Assembly: GCA_963969495.1 (NCBI GenBank)
Contig: OZ018327.1
Span: 37,081,912 to 37,145,911 of the forward strand
Length of the DNA: 64,000 bases
Direction: 5' to 3'
Source: Ceratothoa steindachneri
Taxonomy: Eukaryota > Arthropoda > Malacostraca > Isopoda > Cymothoidae
Shown here piece by piece: positions 12,038-23,814 of the stretch. The notes under the pieces were generated by a model, which ran no database searches, was not told the DNA's origin, and saw only the letters and a program-made list of their open reading frames with translations. A program made the translations under genes and the position numbers. Numbering within the stretch: the stretch's first letter is position 1; each line of letters starts with the position of its first letter.

Positions 12038-12143
12038 TTAGCGTCTCATCGTCCATGTTCTTGCAGCACGACTGAGGTACCCAATCCTTTCCTGGCCACG
12101 CAGAGATGTCGAACCAGTCCGCCGGACCTTCCACCCCACAACA
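12038..12143 (-). CDS. Tetraspanin exon: large-loop CCG and PxSCC
   Basis: Tetraspanins are four-pass membrane scaffolds whose large extracellular loop carries a CCG motif and further disulfide-forming cysteines. On the minus strand an acceptor (CCCCTTTATAG, ending at 12144) opens an exon encoding CCGVEGPADWFDISAW, then WVPQSCCKNMDDETL. CCG and PxSCC are the family signatures in the expected order and spacing. The exon enters in phase 0, matching the exit phase of the exon at 19607-19422, and the likely donor is A|GTAAAT at 12037, leaving phase 1. It is 106 nt long. The donor is weaker than the others, so the end may be slightly off. The later cysteines and TM4 must lie in lower-coordinate exons. 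Confidence 0.85.
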
Positions 12144-12212
12144 CTATAAAGGGGAGGAGAAAGCAACAACACACGATTAATTACATATTTTTCATGTATT
12201 ATAAATTGATAT

Positions 12213-12540
12213 CACACACACACACACACACACGAAAAATATGACATATTGGTGAGAAAAAGGAAATCGACATTGACCCTGTAGGAGCGAGACTGATAAT
12301 AAAAAAAAAGGAATTGAAATACAACAAAAACAATTGAAATGCAATAAACAACTCTGAAAGACGACAAAAACAATGGAAGCACAAAACAATTAAAATAAAA
12401 AACAATGGAAGCAAACAAGGTGAAACAACAATTGAAACAAAACAAAAATAATTGAAATGTAATAATAACCTGAAACAACAAAACTATCGAAACAAAACAA
12501 AAATAGCCAAAAATAATTGAAACACCTGGACACCCCCCCC
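12213..12540. repeat. (CA)n and AACAATTGAAAC-rich low-complexity tract
   Basis: A short (CA)n at 12213-12233 is followed by a purine-rich tract where ACAATTGAAA and AACAAAAACAATTGAA recur irregularly to about 12540. It gives long Phe/Cys/Leu-rich open frames on the minus strand that are artefacts. Confidence 0.75.
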
Positions 12541-13112
12541 CCTAAAAAAAATGAAACGAACGCAACAAAAAACAATTAAAACACGACACCCCGTAAAGGG
12601 CGCGGCGATTTGCCATCCTGGCCGCCGTGCTGACGGGACTCAGCACCCCGTCCGACCCCAGCTTAGCCTCTCTTCCTTCCTTCAGATAGCCTGTATTTTT
12701 CCCCTACTTCGTCGCTTTTCATACAACCTCTCCCACAACTTTCAATGGTGAGCTTCTAATTTCACAGGGTAGATGCTGACCTTCTCAGCCAACCGTCCCG
12801 GATCGGGGCTGAGGGGGGAGGGGACAACGTTCCCTAAGCCCTGAGCTCCGGTTAGAAATGTTTTTTTTTTTAACAACCTGCTTAATCCCCACCCATACCT
12901 TCCTCACATCCCTTTTCCTTTCTTCTTCACACTCAGTTTTACACCGCGTCTAAGGTGGAGCCGCCATGCCGATGGACTGCCAGGCCACCATGCGGGAAGG
13001 GTGGTCCCAAATGGCGGCGCCTGACTCTGCCAGGCCTGTAAGCACCTCTTGCAGTGCGGGCAACTGCGAGAGGTGGTGAGCTATTGCGTCCCGTATAAAA
13101 AAGAGGGTCACC

Positions 13113-15190
13113 ATGCCTATGTATGAACACCTAAAAAAAACCCAACCCTCAACTTCCTCTGTAACAACAACGGAGCCGCCCTCGGGCAGCTCCAGCGAAA
13201 AAATGGAGGTCCTCCCCCTTGTGCTTGCGCAGGGGACCCTCCACACTTCTCTAACCAGAAAGGAGGCTTACTCCTCTCATACGCTTACGGGTGAAGGGGA
13301 CTCCCCCTCACCCCCTTCTCTGGAGGTGCTTTCGGGCACCTCCCTATTTCCAGCGGCAGTCCCTCCTTTTCTTTGTAAGGGGACTGCCAAGAAAGCCAGC
13401 AGGCAGCCCATTGCCGACCGCCCCTCGTGTAAGCGGCTCGGTAGGGCAAACCCCCTTAGGGGGGAGAGGGAAGCCAGGTCCCTTGGGTCGCTTCCCTCAA
13501 AAGACTTGCTCTCAAGAATCTTAAACCTTGCCGGGGTCAAGGCCTGTGCCTCCCCACAAAAGACTGGTGACGCTGCCAAGGGGACCTGCCATGTCCTGGG
13601 GGGGGGGGGGGGTAGCCAACTGGAGGCCCCTCCTGTGATAGGCATGGTCCTTGAGGAAACCCAGCCTCAGATGATAGGGCCTTCCATGGATGGGAATCCG
13701 GGCTCGGCGCCAAGCACCGAACCCGAATCCGCCCCTATGCAAGGTCCTCCTCAAACGGCTGGGGCCTCCGTGCAGTACAAGGAGGGAAGGGATCTCCTCT
13801 GACCGGTGCCCCTGTGATCACCAGGACCTTTTCCATTTCGGAGAAGGACCTGGCTGAGGCCGGTCCATCTGGCCTAGGGGCTTCTGTCGGCGGAGGTGAG
13901 AAGCGGGTTCATCCCCCGCCCTCCTAAAAAGAAGAAAAAGACGAAAGACTAAAAAGACTCGGGGCTCCTCTCCATCCGTGGAGGCTACGGGGACGGATGG
14001 GTCTGCTGCCACTGGCAAGCGACCAAGCCAAGATCGGCACATCCGGCCCCTTTGCCCCCCCCCGGGTGCGGAGCCCCTGACTATGACAAAGACGAAAAGT
14101 GCACAGGGCGGAGCCTCGATGACATCAGGGCCCCTCATTCAGAGGTTACCTGGCGTTTTCGAGCCCGCTGGCTTCAAACGCTTCCTCGTTATTCGCTCCA
14201 CTGATGGCAGCATGTTGGCCAAGGGCAACATGATCCATCAGAGGAGAGGATTAGCTAGTGCAATTGGTAGAGAGCCGTAGGTGACCCGTTTCTCGGACGG
14301 GAGCCTTCTAGCGAATGCGGCGAATTCTGCCGAAGCGGCCAAGATAAGTGCTCTTCGGACACTTCATGGCACCCCGGTGAGTGTGACGCCGCACTCTACC
14401 ATGAACTTTGTGTAAAGAGTAGTTTATGCGAGGGAACTCGTTGACTACTCCATTGAGGACATCACCCTAGAGCTGGCCGACCATCGGGCGGTCAAGGTCG
14501 AACGTGTGATGAGAAAACAGGGAGGGGCCTCGAGACCCACCCCTACACTCTTCGTCATGTTCGACTGTGACAAGCTCCCTGAGTCGGTGCGTGCCGGTTG
14601 GTACCGCTACCGCGTGAAGGCATTAGTGCCACTGCCGCGGTGGTGCTATTACTGTCACCGCTTCGGCCATACGAATCGTTATGGTAGACGTGCAAAGTCG
14701 GGGTCACCTGAAGTTTGTGTAAATTGCTCCAAGGCCGCACACGATAAGTCCAAATCGTGTGTGGCCAAGTGTGTCAATTGCGGAGAGCCGCACCCCGCTT
14801 CTTCGAAGCAATATGGTGCATATATCCTTAAGAAAGAAATCCTGGCCGTTCAGTCCCAGGATCGACTCATTCCACGAGGCTAAGGACTTGGTCCTGGCGC
14901 GCCCGGCTCTGCCTGGGACGTTATATGCCTCAATAGTTAGAAAGGCACCCTCTGCTCCTGGCCCATCCAGGCCAACGAGCACGGTTGTTTCCGCGCCCAT
15001 TCGGAGCCCTTCTGCGGGCTCTACTCAACCCGGGCGCTACCCTGGTAAAGCTGGCGGCAAAAATGGTTCACCCCAAGCCCCGGCTAAAACCAGGGCTCCC
15101 CCCTCTTCCCACAGCGTGACCGTTTCCCGTAAGGTGAAACGGCCACGCGCCTCTACCGAGTCGTTAGACTCACAGGAGGCAACACCCTAG
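13113..15190 (+). pseudogene. LINE ORF1 (gag-like, CCHC zinc knuckles)
   Basis: The gag-like protein of the I-type LINE would bind element RNA. The N-terminal part (13113-13802) is Pro/Ser/Gly-rich and of low complexity. The conserved core is in frame 1: FEPAGFKRFLVIRSTDGS near 14160, then ELVDYSIEDITLELADHRAV near 14440, then zinc knuckles. Frame 1 is broken by TAG at 14278 and TAA at 14413. The first knuckle, CYYCHRFGHTNRYG (about 14644), has Gly where the fourth Cys should be. The second, CVNCSKAAHDKSKSC, is intact. The third, CVNCGEPHPASSKQY, ends in Tyr instead of Cys. A frameshift near 14860-14880 moves coding to frame 2 (SFHEAKDLVLARPALPG), which runs Pro/Arg-rich to a TAG at 15188. 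The start at 13113 is the first ATG of the open N-terminal frame and is uncertain. Confidence 0.75.
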
Positions 15191-15499
15191 AAGATGGTCG
15201 CTAGGCCATCTTCCGGGGTTCCTAAAGCTGTCCCCCGAAAGGAGGACAGCAACAAAGAAGCTTCGGCCCCGAGGTGGAGCGAGTGGCTCGGAGACGGTGG
15301 TTCCTCGAAAAGAGGGCCTCCCCGCATCCGAAGCCGCAACGCCCGCCTAAGGTTTCGAGGCGGTGGGAGGAAAAGATTCGCATGGCGAGCCCAACCTCCC
15401 CCAATAAGTCCTCGAAGGCGACAGCGCCTTCAGCGCTTTGTCCGTCCAACAGCGCCCGGGAAGCGTACGGCGATCTCCGTGAGGGTCTTCAGTTCGAGG

Positions 15500-18400
15500 A
15501 GGGCCCCCGCGTCTCCTCCGAGGTATTCTCTGATTTCTGCGTACATTCCACCGTCAGCTGACTTCGACACGGCGGACTTCCGCCGCGTGGTGGCATGGTT
15601 GCCGAGGCCCTATCTTTTGCTTGGAGATCTGAACGGCAGGCATCCTCTCTGGGGAGATTACTCCATAAATCCCAGGGGACAAGTCCTTGCCGATCTGATC
15701 GAAGAGCTTGAGATGGGTGTCCTAAACGTGGATGAGTTTACCTATCACTGTCGAGAACCGCTTCATTTTCTTGCCTCGACCTATCTTTGTGCTCTTCAAA
15801 TGCACAGCCTGATTTTGATTGGGGGGTGGTCGATGACCTCCATTGTAGTGATCACTTTCCCATTCAAATATCATTTTCAGGGCAACTGCCGCCTGAGAGC
15901 CCACCTCGGTGGTGCTTGGCGCGGGCGCGGTGGCCTGCATTTCAGGAAATGACTGAATTCTCTATCTCAGTTGAAGAGTTTAGGTCGGTAGATTAGGCCG
16001 TTGAGTTCTCCGGCAACCTCATCGCCGTGGGCCTGATTACTGTTCCTAGGACGTCTGACCGTTTTGCACGCCGACCACTCCCATGGTGGTCGGCCGAGTG
16101 TGAGACGGCCCTCAAACAGAAGCGTTATGCCTACATGCGCTATAAGCGCCGCCCGAACGATTTCACTGTCGCTGAATTTCGTCGGGCTAGGGCTAGGTTC
16201 CGGTATATTTCGAAGCACGCCCGCCGCTCTTATTGGCGTGATGCGTGTCTTCATTTAACGGGAAGGCCCCTTTAGCTGAGGTGTGGAAGCCAGTCAAAAG
16301 GATACGGGGCAAGTTCTCGCAGGCCCCTCAACCCGTTCTCCAGGAGAATGGGACCGCAATCTCGGACCCCGCTTCCGTGGCGGAATCCTTACCGACCGCT
16401 TTTTCCGCATTCTCTAGCCGGGATGATGCTCGGCCAGCATTCAATGCACGTCGTCATGTCGCGGAAGGCCGCCGACTGGACTTCACCTCCAGAGGCGGAG
16501 AACCCTTCAACGACAAGTTTACTGTGAGTGAGTGTCGCTCCGCTCTCGCTTCGTGCGCAGACACCGCCCATGGTCCGGACGATGTCCCCCCATACGCCAT
16601 GCTTCGACACCTGGGTGAGCGAGGCATGACATTTCTGTTAGATTTGTTAAACAGGATCTGGGTGGAAAGTCTTCTCCCAGACTCCTGGCGAATCGCTACT
16701 GTGCTCGCCTTTCGCAAACTAGGGAGAGATCACTCTACTCCGACCGGTTTCCGCCCAATCTCTCTAACCTCTTGCGTGTGCAAGTTGATGGAGAAATTGG
16801 TAAATGTTAGATTAGCCTTTTTCCTGGACAGCGGAGGCCATCTGTCTTACGCACAGTGCGGCTTCCGCAAGTTCCACTCCACGTCGGATGCTCTGCTCTG
16901 GCTGGAAAATGCCGTCTGCGAGGCTTTCCTTCGCAGACAGCACTACGCCACGGTGTTTTTTGATCTGGAGAAGGCCTATGATACCGCATAGCGATACGGT
17001 ATCATGGAGACTTTCCACACGATGGGTGCGAGGGGACGCCTCCCAATGTTTATATCTGAAAATTTGGAGATCGTCGATTCCGCGTACGGGTGGGGGGAGC
17101 CCTCTCTGGCACAATGGAGCAAGAAGAGGGTGTCCTGCAAGGAAGTGCCATCAGTGTCACACACTTTGCCCTGAGTATTAATGGCATCACTTCGGTGCTG
17201 CCGGAAAATGTTCTCGCTACGCTCTACGTGGACGACCTTTCGATCTCTTTTGGCGCGGCCCAGTTTCCAACTCTGGAGCGTCGACTCCAACAGGCATTTA
17301 ACCGCGTCTCTCGCTATGCCGAAGCGCACAGATTTCGGTTTTCTTTGGCTAAGACTAAGGTGGTGCACTTCTGCCGCCATCCACGGCTTCACCCCGACCC
17401 AGATTTGTTTCTTAATGGGGTGCGCCTGGATGTGATGGAATCGCACCGTTTCCTCGGTCTTGTATTCGACCGACGCCTTACCTGAGAGGCTCATATTCGC
17501 AGCTTTAGGGTCTCTTGTACCCGCGCCATGGACATTCTTTGTTTCCTGACGTTCAGCGCCTGGGGCGCTGATAGGGCTATTTTGTTCTCGATCCTTTGTT
17601 CGTCCGAAGCTCGACTATGGATGCGAGTTTTATGCATCCGCAGCCGAGCGTTTATTGCGGAAGGTGGATTCGATCCACCACACCGGCCTTCGCCTTGCGA
17701 CCAGTGCCTTCCGCACTTCCCCCATTGAGAGCCTGCTGGTCGATGCTGGGGAGATGCTTTGTCGCCACGCCTCTGCTCCCAAAGCTTGTACGGCGCCGGG
17801 AGTATTGCGTTCGACCTTTTTGGAGCACACATCGTGTCACGCTGGAACCGTGCCAGTGTATACGGATGGCTCCAAGTCCCAAGAGGGGGTCGGCTTCCAC
17901 GCCGTGTCCCCTCTGTTTGAAGTCAGCGGGGCTCTACCAGGCGCTGCGTCTGTCTTCACGGCCGAGCTGGTGGCAATACGCCACTCGGTACGGGAGATTA
18001 CGCGACGTACCCGGTTCGGAGACCGGATTGTGATCTATAGCGACTCACAAAGCGCCCTGAGTGCTCTCGGGGCATTGGAATATCCGCATCCCCTGGTTCG
18101 CGATATCCTTTACGCCACGGTTTTGGCGAGCCGGGCAGATGTCGAGATTATCTTCTGCTGGGTTCCTGGACATGTAGGAATTGCGGGGAATGAGCGCGCC
18201 AAAGAGTCCGCAAGGACTCTGCGACTGGACCAGCGTTTCGCTCTTCCTCACACCGACTACAAGGCAGGAATACGGGCAGCTCTTCGGACTGCTTGGCAAA
18301 GAAGATGTGAGACGGTCGAAGGGAACTTAAAGTTGCGTGCCATTGCGCCGGGACTGTTCCCATGGACCTATCCCCCAATGCCGCGGTGGCTTCAAGTTGT

Positions 18401-18629
18401 TTTATGTCGTCTCCGAATCGGACACACTCGTGTGACGCATCACTATTTGATGGAGCGCTCCTTTGTGCCATATAGCGACGACTGCGTCGTCCCCCAGACT
18501 GTTAGGCACATTCTTGTCGAATTTCCCAGTCTGGGTGAGCTCCGCGCACGATTCCTTTCCCGGTACCGGGATGGGCGGGGTCGCTACCGCCTGTCCCTTG
18601 TACTCGGGACGGATTCGTGGACTCGTTGA
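15500..18629 (+). pseudogene. LINE ORF2: endonuclease, RT, RNase H
   Basis: This polyprotein would nick target DNA and copy the element. Endonuclease: SLISAYIPPSADFD near 15530, LLLGDLNGRHPLWGDY near 15617, then SDHFPIQIS near 15850 after a frameshift. The N-terminal third of the nuclease domain appears deleted. RT: HGPDDVPPYAM near 16570, STPTGFRPISLTSCVCKLME near 16735, VFFDLEKAYD near 16960 and the YVDD box near 17227. A stop at 16989 interrupts the segment just after the first catalytic Asp, and another at 17483 follows FDRRLT. RNase H, frame 3 to 18629: VYTDGS, AELVAI, IYSDSQSA and WVPGHVGIAGNERAK. The first three acidic residues remain, but the last Asp of the usual NERAD is Lys. The frames used are 2, 1, 1, 3, 2 and 3, so five or so indels separate it from a working gene. 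Confidence 0.85.
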
Positions 18630-18914
18630 CTTTTGGGGGGAGGCCGGGCTTCTCCCTTTTATTTAAGGTTCTTTTTTGTTTTTTTGTTTGTTATTGTTGT
18701 TTTGTAGGTTGCACTCTCCTGCACCGGGGTGAGGGGGACCTTATCCCGCTGCCGGAGATTGCTTCCTGATTGTTAAGTTTTCCAATTTATATCATTGTTA
18801 TGGTTTCATATTTCAGTTTTAAAGTAGCAACCAAAACAACTGAACCTCAACCAACCTCCCCGCCCCCCAAATGTCTTGAGAAAGGTGTGTGTGGGGGGGG
18901 GGATTCAGGACGGA

Positions 18915-18979
18915 GCTCTCGTTAGCATAGTCATTGGATTTCGAGCTTTGAGGCACGGATTCGATCCCCAGCGAGAGAT
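18915..18979 (+). repeat. tRNA-like sequence, possible SINE head
   Basis: CTCTCG at 18916 and CGAGAG at 18972 can pair as an acceptor stem. GTTAGCATAGTCATTGG resembles an A box, and GGATTCGATCCC resembles a B box with one extra base. The cloverleaf is incomplete, so this is a tRNA pseudogene or SINE relic. Confidence 0.4.
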
Positions 18980-19421
18980 AGGAACTTAAAAGTTTCGTCG
19001 CTCGTAGGAGACTACAGACAATAACAGTGGGGGTGGGTAGGGCAGAGTGGGTCCGGAATTTCGTTCATATACGTCATCACACACAACAAAACACAACACA
19101 GCTTTCTCTTTCACACACAAAACACATCACTTATGTTTACGAAACCTTCATAAGGGGTTTCTAGACCACATTCCCTTTAAGCGGAATGGATAGCTCTCCC
19201 TTGAGCCACGAGAGAGATCACCCCCTGATGCCCAGTGGCTTGTTAACGATTGACATTCTGATCTTGATGTAAAATTCATTATCTCTCTGGGGGGGGGATC
19301 TAAGTCATGATTGAATGAGGGCAGATAACACAAATAAATCGGAAACATTCAAACAACGTTCGCACCTGGAGGCATTGGGGGATTCGGATTTACGTGTCCC
19401 CGTCTTTCAGAGGGAACTTAC
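18980..19421. other. Intronic sequence, no feature recognised
   Basis: It lies just downstream of the tetraspanin TM3 exon in gene orientation. CA-rich stretches near 19076-19130. Confidence 0.4.
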
Positions 19422-19607
19422 CTCAAACTTCCTCTGGAGTCCGTTCCAGGCGGTAGCCACGGCATTCGCGTCTGTCTCGTTGTAGGAGTATTTTAGCCCC
19501 GCCCGAAGTTCGTCTCGTATGGCTGCCGTCAAACTTTCTCGAAATGCGAACACAACAACGGCCACAACCATTTGAAGAACGAACACCAGAACAAGCAAAA
19601 GAAAATA
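19422..19607 (-). CDS. Tetraspanin exon: TM3 and start of large loop
   Basis: On the minus strand an acceptor (TTTTGTTCGCAG, ending at 19608) and a strong donor (GAG|GTAAGT at 19421) bound a 186-nt, phase 0-0 exon of 62 residues. It begins YFLLLVLVFVLQMVVAVVVF, a clean transmembrane helix (TM3). It continues into the large extracellular loop with AFRESLTAAIRDELRAGLKY and ends WNGLQRKFE, just before the CCG encoded by the next exon. SYNETD includes an N-glycosylation sequon (NET). It joins the exon at 24381-24190 directly (NRCMLMT then YFLLLV), the usual tetraspanin order. The intron between them is 4582 bp and holds a CR1-like fragment on the same strand plus minisatellites. Confidence 0.92.
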
Positions 19608-19769
19608 CTGCGAACAAAAGAAGTTATATACAAATATTAAATCAATTAAATAGTTCCTAACTTTAGATATGTCAAACATGATAAATCCTGAAGATAGAAT
19701 TCTTTGTCTAAACCGTTTCGTTACTGTAGATTAGCTCCGCCTACAAAGGAAAAAGGCCAATGGAAGCGA

Positions 19770-20775
19770 AGGGATTAAGAAAAGAGAGGAAAAGGCTAAT
19801 CAGTAGCTCCTGTTTCCATCACCCAGTTCAGTCCCACTTAGCAAATCCTCATCTATATATAAATCTATCCAATCTATTAAAGTTCAGCAGGGAGGACGCT
19901 TGTATCACATGACTAAAGAGCCTATTCCATTCATCTATCACTCGGTTTGTAAATCAATTTCTACCAATTTCTTTCCTAAACCTAAATTTGTCCAGCTTAA
20001 ACCCATTGCTGTGTCCTATCCTGTTCACTAAAATTAAGTACCTTAGCTATGTCTCTCCTATTATAACCTTTTACCCACTTGAAGACCTCAATCATGTCCC
20101 ATCGGACTCTTCTCCTTTCTAATGAATGAAGATTCAGTCTCTTAAGCATTTCACCATCAACTCAACCCATGAATCATTTCAGTCATCCTTCTTTACATTG
20201 ACTCAAGCAAACCAATATCCATCCTTTAATATGGTGACCAGAATTGCACCACATATTCAAGATGAGGCCTAACTAATGCCAGGTACAGTTTTAAAATGTC
20301 ATTAACACTCCTATTACTTACACTCCTCCCAATAAACCCCAATACACTATTAGCTAGCATTTATGCACTGCTTTCTAGGTCGGAGGTCAGAACTTACTAG
20401 GACACCTAAGTCTGCTTCGCATTCCGACCTTCCAAAAATTCTCCCATTCAGTTTATAATTATTTAATGGATTACACCTACCTATACTAAGTACACTACAC
20501 TTGCTTATGTTAAATTCCATTTGCTATTTCTCTGCCCATTGGAAAAGTATGGTCAATTCATCTTGTAATACCTCGGCATCAGAGCCAGACATTATAATCC
20601 TACCTTAGTATCATCGGCAAACTTATTCAAATCGCTACTTATACCAAGTCAAGATCATTTATATAAATCAAGAATAACAACGGCACCAATACTGACCCCT
20701 GAGGAACCCCACTGGTAACATTCCCCCACTCAAGTCTAATCCTATCTATACTAACTCTTTGCTGTCACCAAACCA
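19770..20775 (-). pseudogene. CR1-like LINE fragment, RT and C-terminus
   Basis: On the minus strand near 20740-20600 this fragment keeps the RT box VPQGSVLVPLLFLIYINDLD and then KFADDTKVG, the catalytic FADD box of CR1/L2-type non-LTR retrotransposons. Downstream (20550-19790) it follows the same sequence as the plus-strand copy at 26470-27545, including TTAACATAAGCAAGTGTAG, the QDRA-type segment near 20020 and the ending near 19800. Stops and small indels interrupt it throughout. It lies in the tetraspanin intron between the TM2 and TM3 exons, in the same orientation as the gene. Only the last third of the element is present, as is usual for 5'-truncated LINE insertions. Confidence 0.8.
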
Positions 20776-20991
20776 AAAAACTGAACTTGTGTAAAAAGCA
20801 TTTTTAAAAAATGGTTTAATAGCAGAGGGCGACAAAAAAGAGATTAAAACAGTAAAATATTTCCCCAAATAATGGAATTAATAAAGGAAGAAGAATGGGT
20901 CAAAACAAATTGATAATAGCAAAATCCTATGCATGCAAAATGAGTGAGGGAGTCATAAATCTAAACACAGCTGCACATATGTAACTACATT

Positions 20992-20994
<3 letters not shown>

Positions 20995-21083
<89 letters not shown>
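20995..21083. repeat. (TA)n microsatellite
   Basis: TACATACA leads into about 40 TA units. Confidence 0.97.
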
Positions 21084-21085
<2 letters not shown>

Positions 21086-21489
21086 ATGTTTAAAAAACTT
21101 CATTAATAAGGAGCAAGTTAGAAAAGTACTCGGAATTCGCTTTTCATCTTTCCTGTGAGACAATTTTTTGCATTTATTGCACCCTTCCTGCACTGGCTCG
21201 AAGGCAGATCCCTTTATGGAGCACAACCAAAGGGGTGTGTGTGAGTCGTGTGTAACATGGATAACGATGCAGTATCTAACTGTCTAACCTGTAGAATTAA
21301 CTGCCCTCCCTACCCCAACATTCGCTGGAAGTATCCTATCGGCGGGAGGAATAAAGGAAAGGTAGAAACAGATACCTGGGGGAAAGGTAGCTGTTTTTTT
21401 TACGTTTTCATTTTAATCATTTATATATTAGTAGAACATGACACAGCCAGACTGTAATCCTTTCCTTTACACTCGAGACATCTTGTTCA

Positions 21490-21830
21490 CGTTGTTGGTG
21501 CTGCATGCACACCAAATATGTCCAACTTTGCTATACTCGGAACAGAAGTCATGGTGTTAGTGCGCTAAATATGTCGCACTTCACCACACTCGGAACAGTA
21601 GTCTTCGGTGCAAGTGCGCCAAATATGTCTCACTTCGCCACACTCGGAACAAGTCGTTGGTGCAAGTGCACCAAATATGTCCCACGTCGCCACGCTCGGA
21701 ACAAGTCGTCGGTGCAAGTGCGCCAAATATGTCGCGATTCACCACACTCGGAACAGAAGTCGGTGCAAGTGCCTCAAATACTTGTATGTCCCACTTCGCT
21801 ACACTAAGAACAAAAGGTCTTTCTTTGTCT
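21490..21830. repeat. ~54-bp minisatellite, six or so units
   Basis: The unit contains GTGCAAGTGCGCCAAATATG, then TC(T/C)CACTTCGCCACACTCGG and AACAGAAGTCGTTG. Copies start near 21495, 21550, 21600, 21655, 21710 and 21765 with substitutions. Because 54 is divisible by three, it gives open frames in several phases that are not genes. It lies in the tetraspanin intron. Confidence 0.88.
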
Positions 21831-21839
21831 GCGGGTAGA

Positions 21840-22985
21840 TTAATGAATTGTGATTCTCTAATTGTTAACTATTAAAATATATTTGTACATCTACACATTC
21901 CTCACTCTCGATCTGCTGATGACAAATCTTTACATGGAAGAGGACCACTATAGTTTCATTTGCTTTATGTGCCATTCTTGTCTCTTGAAACGGCTTTAAA
22001 ACGTATGTGTACTTTTTAAACTTAATAACCTACATTACCCACGCCTGGTTTTGACTTTTTTTTTAATTTCATACTTAATTTATTCGTGAGATCGAGACGA
22101 AATCCAAGCGTAAAGTCTTCTGCAGATCTCACTTTTATGTCTAAGGATTTGAAGAGGAATTCTGAAATGAATATTAATTGTTTCCAGTAGGTTAGTGGAA
22201 CTTTCAAATGTCAGAGCTTCTACTTCAGTTTCGGTTTGGCAGATTGCTGTTTCAGTTAAACTGCAATGTACGCAGAGGTAGTATGCAGTATAACTTACAA
22301 TATTAACAAATGTCATACCCCGAAGAGTGGGTGACACTTCAACGGCAAAAATGAATGGTAAAAAAAATAAAATCAAACCGTTCTTTTTAGCACTTTTAGA
22401 TTGGTTAATCGGACACAGTCAATTGCTCGGCGTGGATGTTGGGCATTCTATAGGCATGCCCGATGCAGTGTAAAGCTTAAGCCTTGTTATAGCAACTGCA
22501 GATTGCTGTATCCATTAAAGGTTTCAATAAGTCTCACTAAGGCAATATTCAGCTCTCCGTATACAGTAGCGAATAAATTCCCTCTCCTCTCTAAGGCTTA
22601 GGTTGGTCGTTAATTGTGGAACCCTCGTTAGTTAATTAAATCTTTACGACATAACCTAACATGTATGAGCTCGAGGCAAGGTATGTTGAGAAAGAATAAT
22701 AACTTCGCCAGCGTACCTGGGACTTAACCTAGCTCTATGCTCTCGCTCACCTACCCAGACAAGGTCAACAGCAAGAGTAAGAGCACCCTCCTGACTCAAC
22801 CTTTGCTAGTTAAACCTCGGTGGTTTGGTTCTCTGGTATCTGGGATGACACTAGAGAGGTAAGAGGTGATTAATCTAAAAAAGTATTTAAAAGTTTAATT
22901 AGTAGAGGTAGAATCCAGGGCAGGAATCTCAGGTAACGAGAAAGAAACTGCGGAGTAGGCGAAATTTGGGCTGAGAAGGTGTTTA
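21840..22985. other. Intronic sequence, no feature recognised
   Basis: No family recognised. A 98-codon minus-strand frame at 22080-22376 has a hydrophobic N-terminus but no domain or splice support. Confidence 0.35.
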
Positions 22986-22989
22986 GTGT

Positions 22990-23400
22990 TGTCAGGAAAA
23001 CTGAGAAGCGAAAACCAACGAGGGCATTTTGTTTTCTTTTTGGTGGTGGTGTTAGTCATCTAAAATAGAAAAAAGGGGCACCTCCGTGTTGTGGTTGTTA
23101 GTGGTAATTTAAATTTAAGAAATGAAAACTAACGAGTACATTTCAGTTTGTCGCTATTAGATACAACTAAAAAGCGAAAACCATCGATGGCATCTCCGTT
23201 TTTGTTGATAGTTATTTAAAACTAAAAAACAAACACCAACAAGGACATCTCGGTTTATTTGTTCATTGTTGCTAGTTATTTAAAGAAAAAGAATACCAAC
23301 ATGGGCATCTCTGTATATTATTGTTTGTTAGTTAAAAATAAAACGAAAACCAACAAGGGCAATCAGTTTGGTGTTGCTTTGTTATTTAAGGATTAGAAAA
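22990..23400. repeat. Degenerate ~60-90-bp tandem repeat
   Basis: AAGCGAAAACCAACGAGGGC and variants recur at about 23000, 23110, 23165, 23225, 23290 and 23340, each followed by GCATxTC(G/A)GTTT and a GTT-rich stretch with TTATTTAA. The same motif occurs singly near 6289 and 8909. Confidence 0.75.
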
Positions 23401-23814
23401 GAAAACCAAACAGCATCTCAGAAAGAGAGAGAGATAGAAGGAGAGTGAGAGGAAGGGAGAGAAGGAGACGAAAGGATAGAGAAGAGAGATACAGGGTGGT
23501 AAAGAGATGGAGGGAGGAGTTGAAGAGGCATGCGCACGTGATGATGTTACGTGGTCCTTCGCATTGATTGAGATAAACGACCATTTCTATTTACTCCTTC
23601 CTCTTCAAGTGGCACTCTGCCCCCCCCCCCCAGTCGATAACGTCACGGGCACTTCATTGCCATTATTTGAACAAACCCTCGACCAGATGCCTCCACCCGC
23701 AACAGTTCCCCCAAGGCCGAGGTCCCCTATTCACCTTCACTTCTCCTGTCTGCCCTCCCCTCTAGGGACATTTGGGGAGTCGCGGTCTTGGGGGAGGGTC
23801 TTTATTCTTCCTCT
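23401..23814. other. GA-rich tract and unassigned sequence
   Basis: GAGAGA-rich purine tract at 23420-23520, a C run at 23619-23632, and no gene. Confidence 0.5.

Larger units (their letters stand above)
12580..18790 (+). mobile_element. Near-complete I-superfamily LINE, inactivated
   Basis: This is the longest copy of a GC-rich non-LTR retrotransposon lying antisense in a tetraspanin intron. The layout is: 5' UTR from about 12580; ORF1 (gag with CCHC knuckles) 13113-15190 or beyond; ORF2 with partial AP endonuclease (about 15500-15960), reverse transcriptase (about 16030-17500) and RNase H (17845-18215), ending at 18629; then a T-rich 3' UTR to about 18790. A C-terminal RNase H plus CCHC gag points to the I superfamily (I, Nimb and relatives). 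At least two stops and one frameshift in ORF1, and several of each in ORF2, make it non-functional. Three further fragments lie at 1-3800. The outer limits are estimates because no target duplication was found. Confidence 0.85.

Noticed and set aside
12192..12575. Phe/Cys/Leu-rich minus-strand frames resembling membrane proteins
   Set aside because: They arise from the AACAATTGAAAC low-complexity tract in three overlapping frames.
13113..13802. A host protein-coding gene
   Set aside because: The Pro/Ser/Gly-rich frame is continuous in position with the LINE gag and shares its high GC content.
21490..21830. Possible CRISPR-like array
   Set aside because: Units are contiguous 54-bp repeats without unique spacers, in an animal intron.
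22080..22376. 98-codon minus-strand frame with hydrophobic start
   Set aside because: No domain, splice site or family feature; could be chance.
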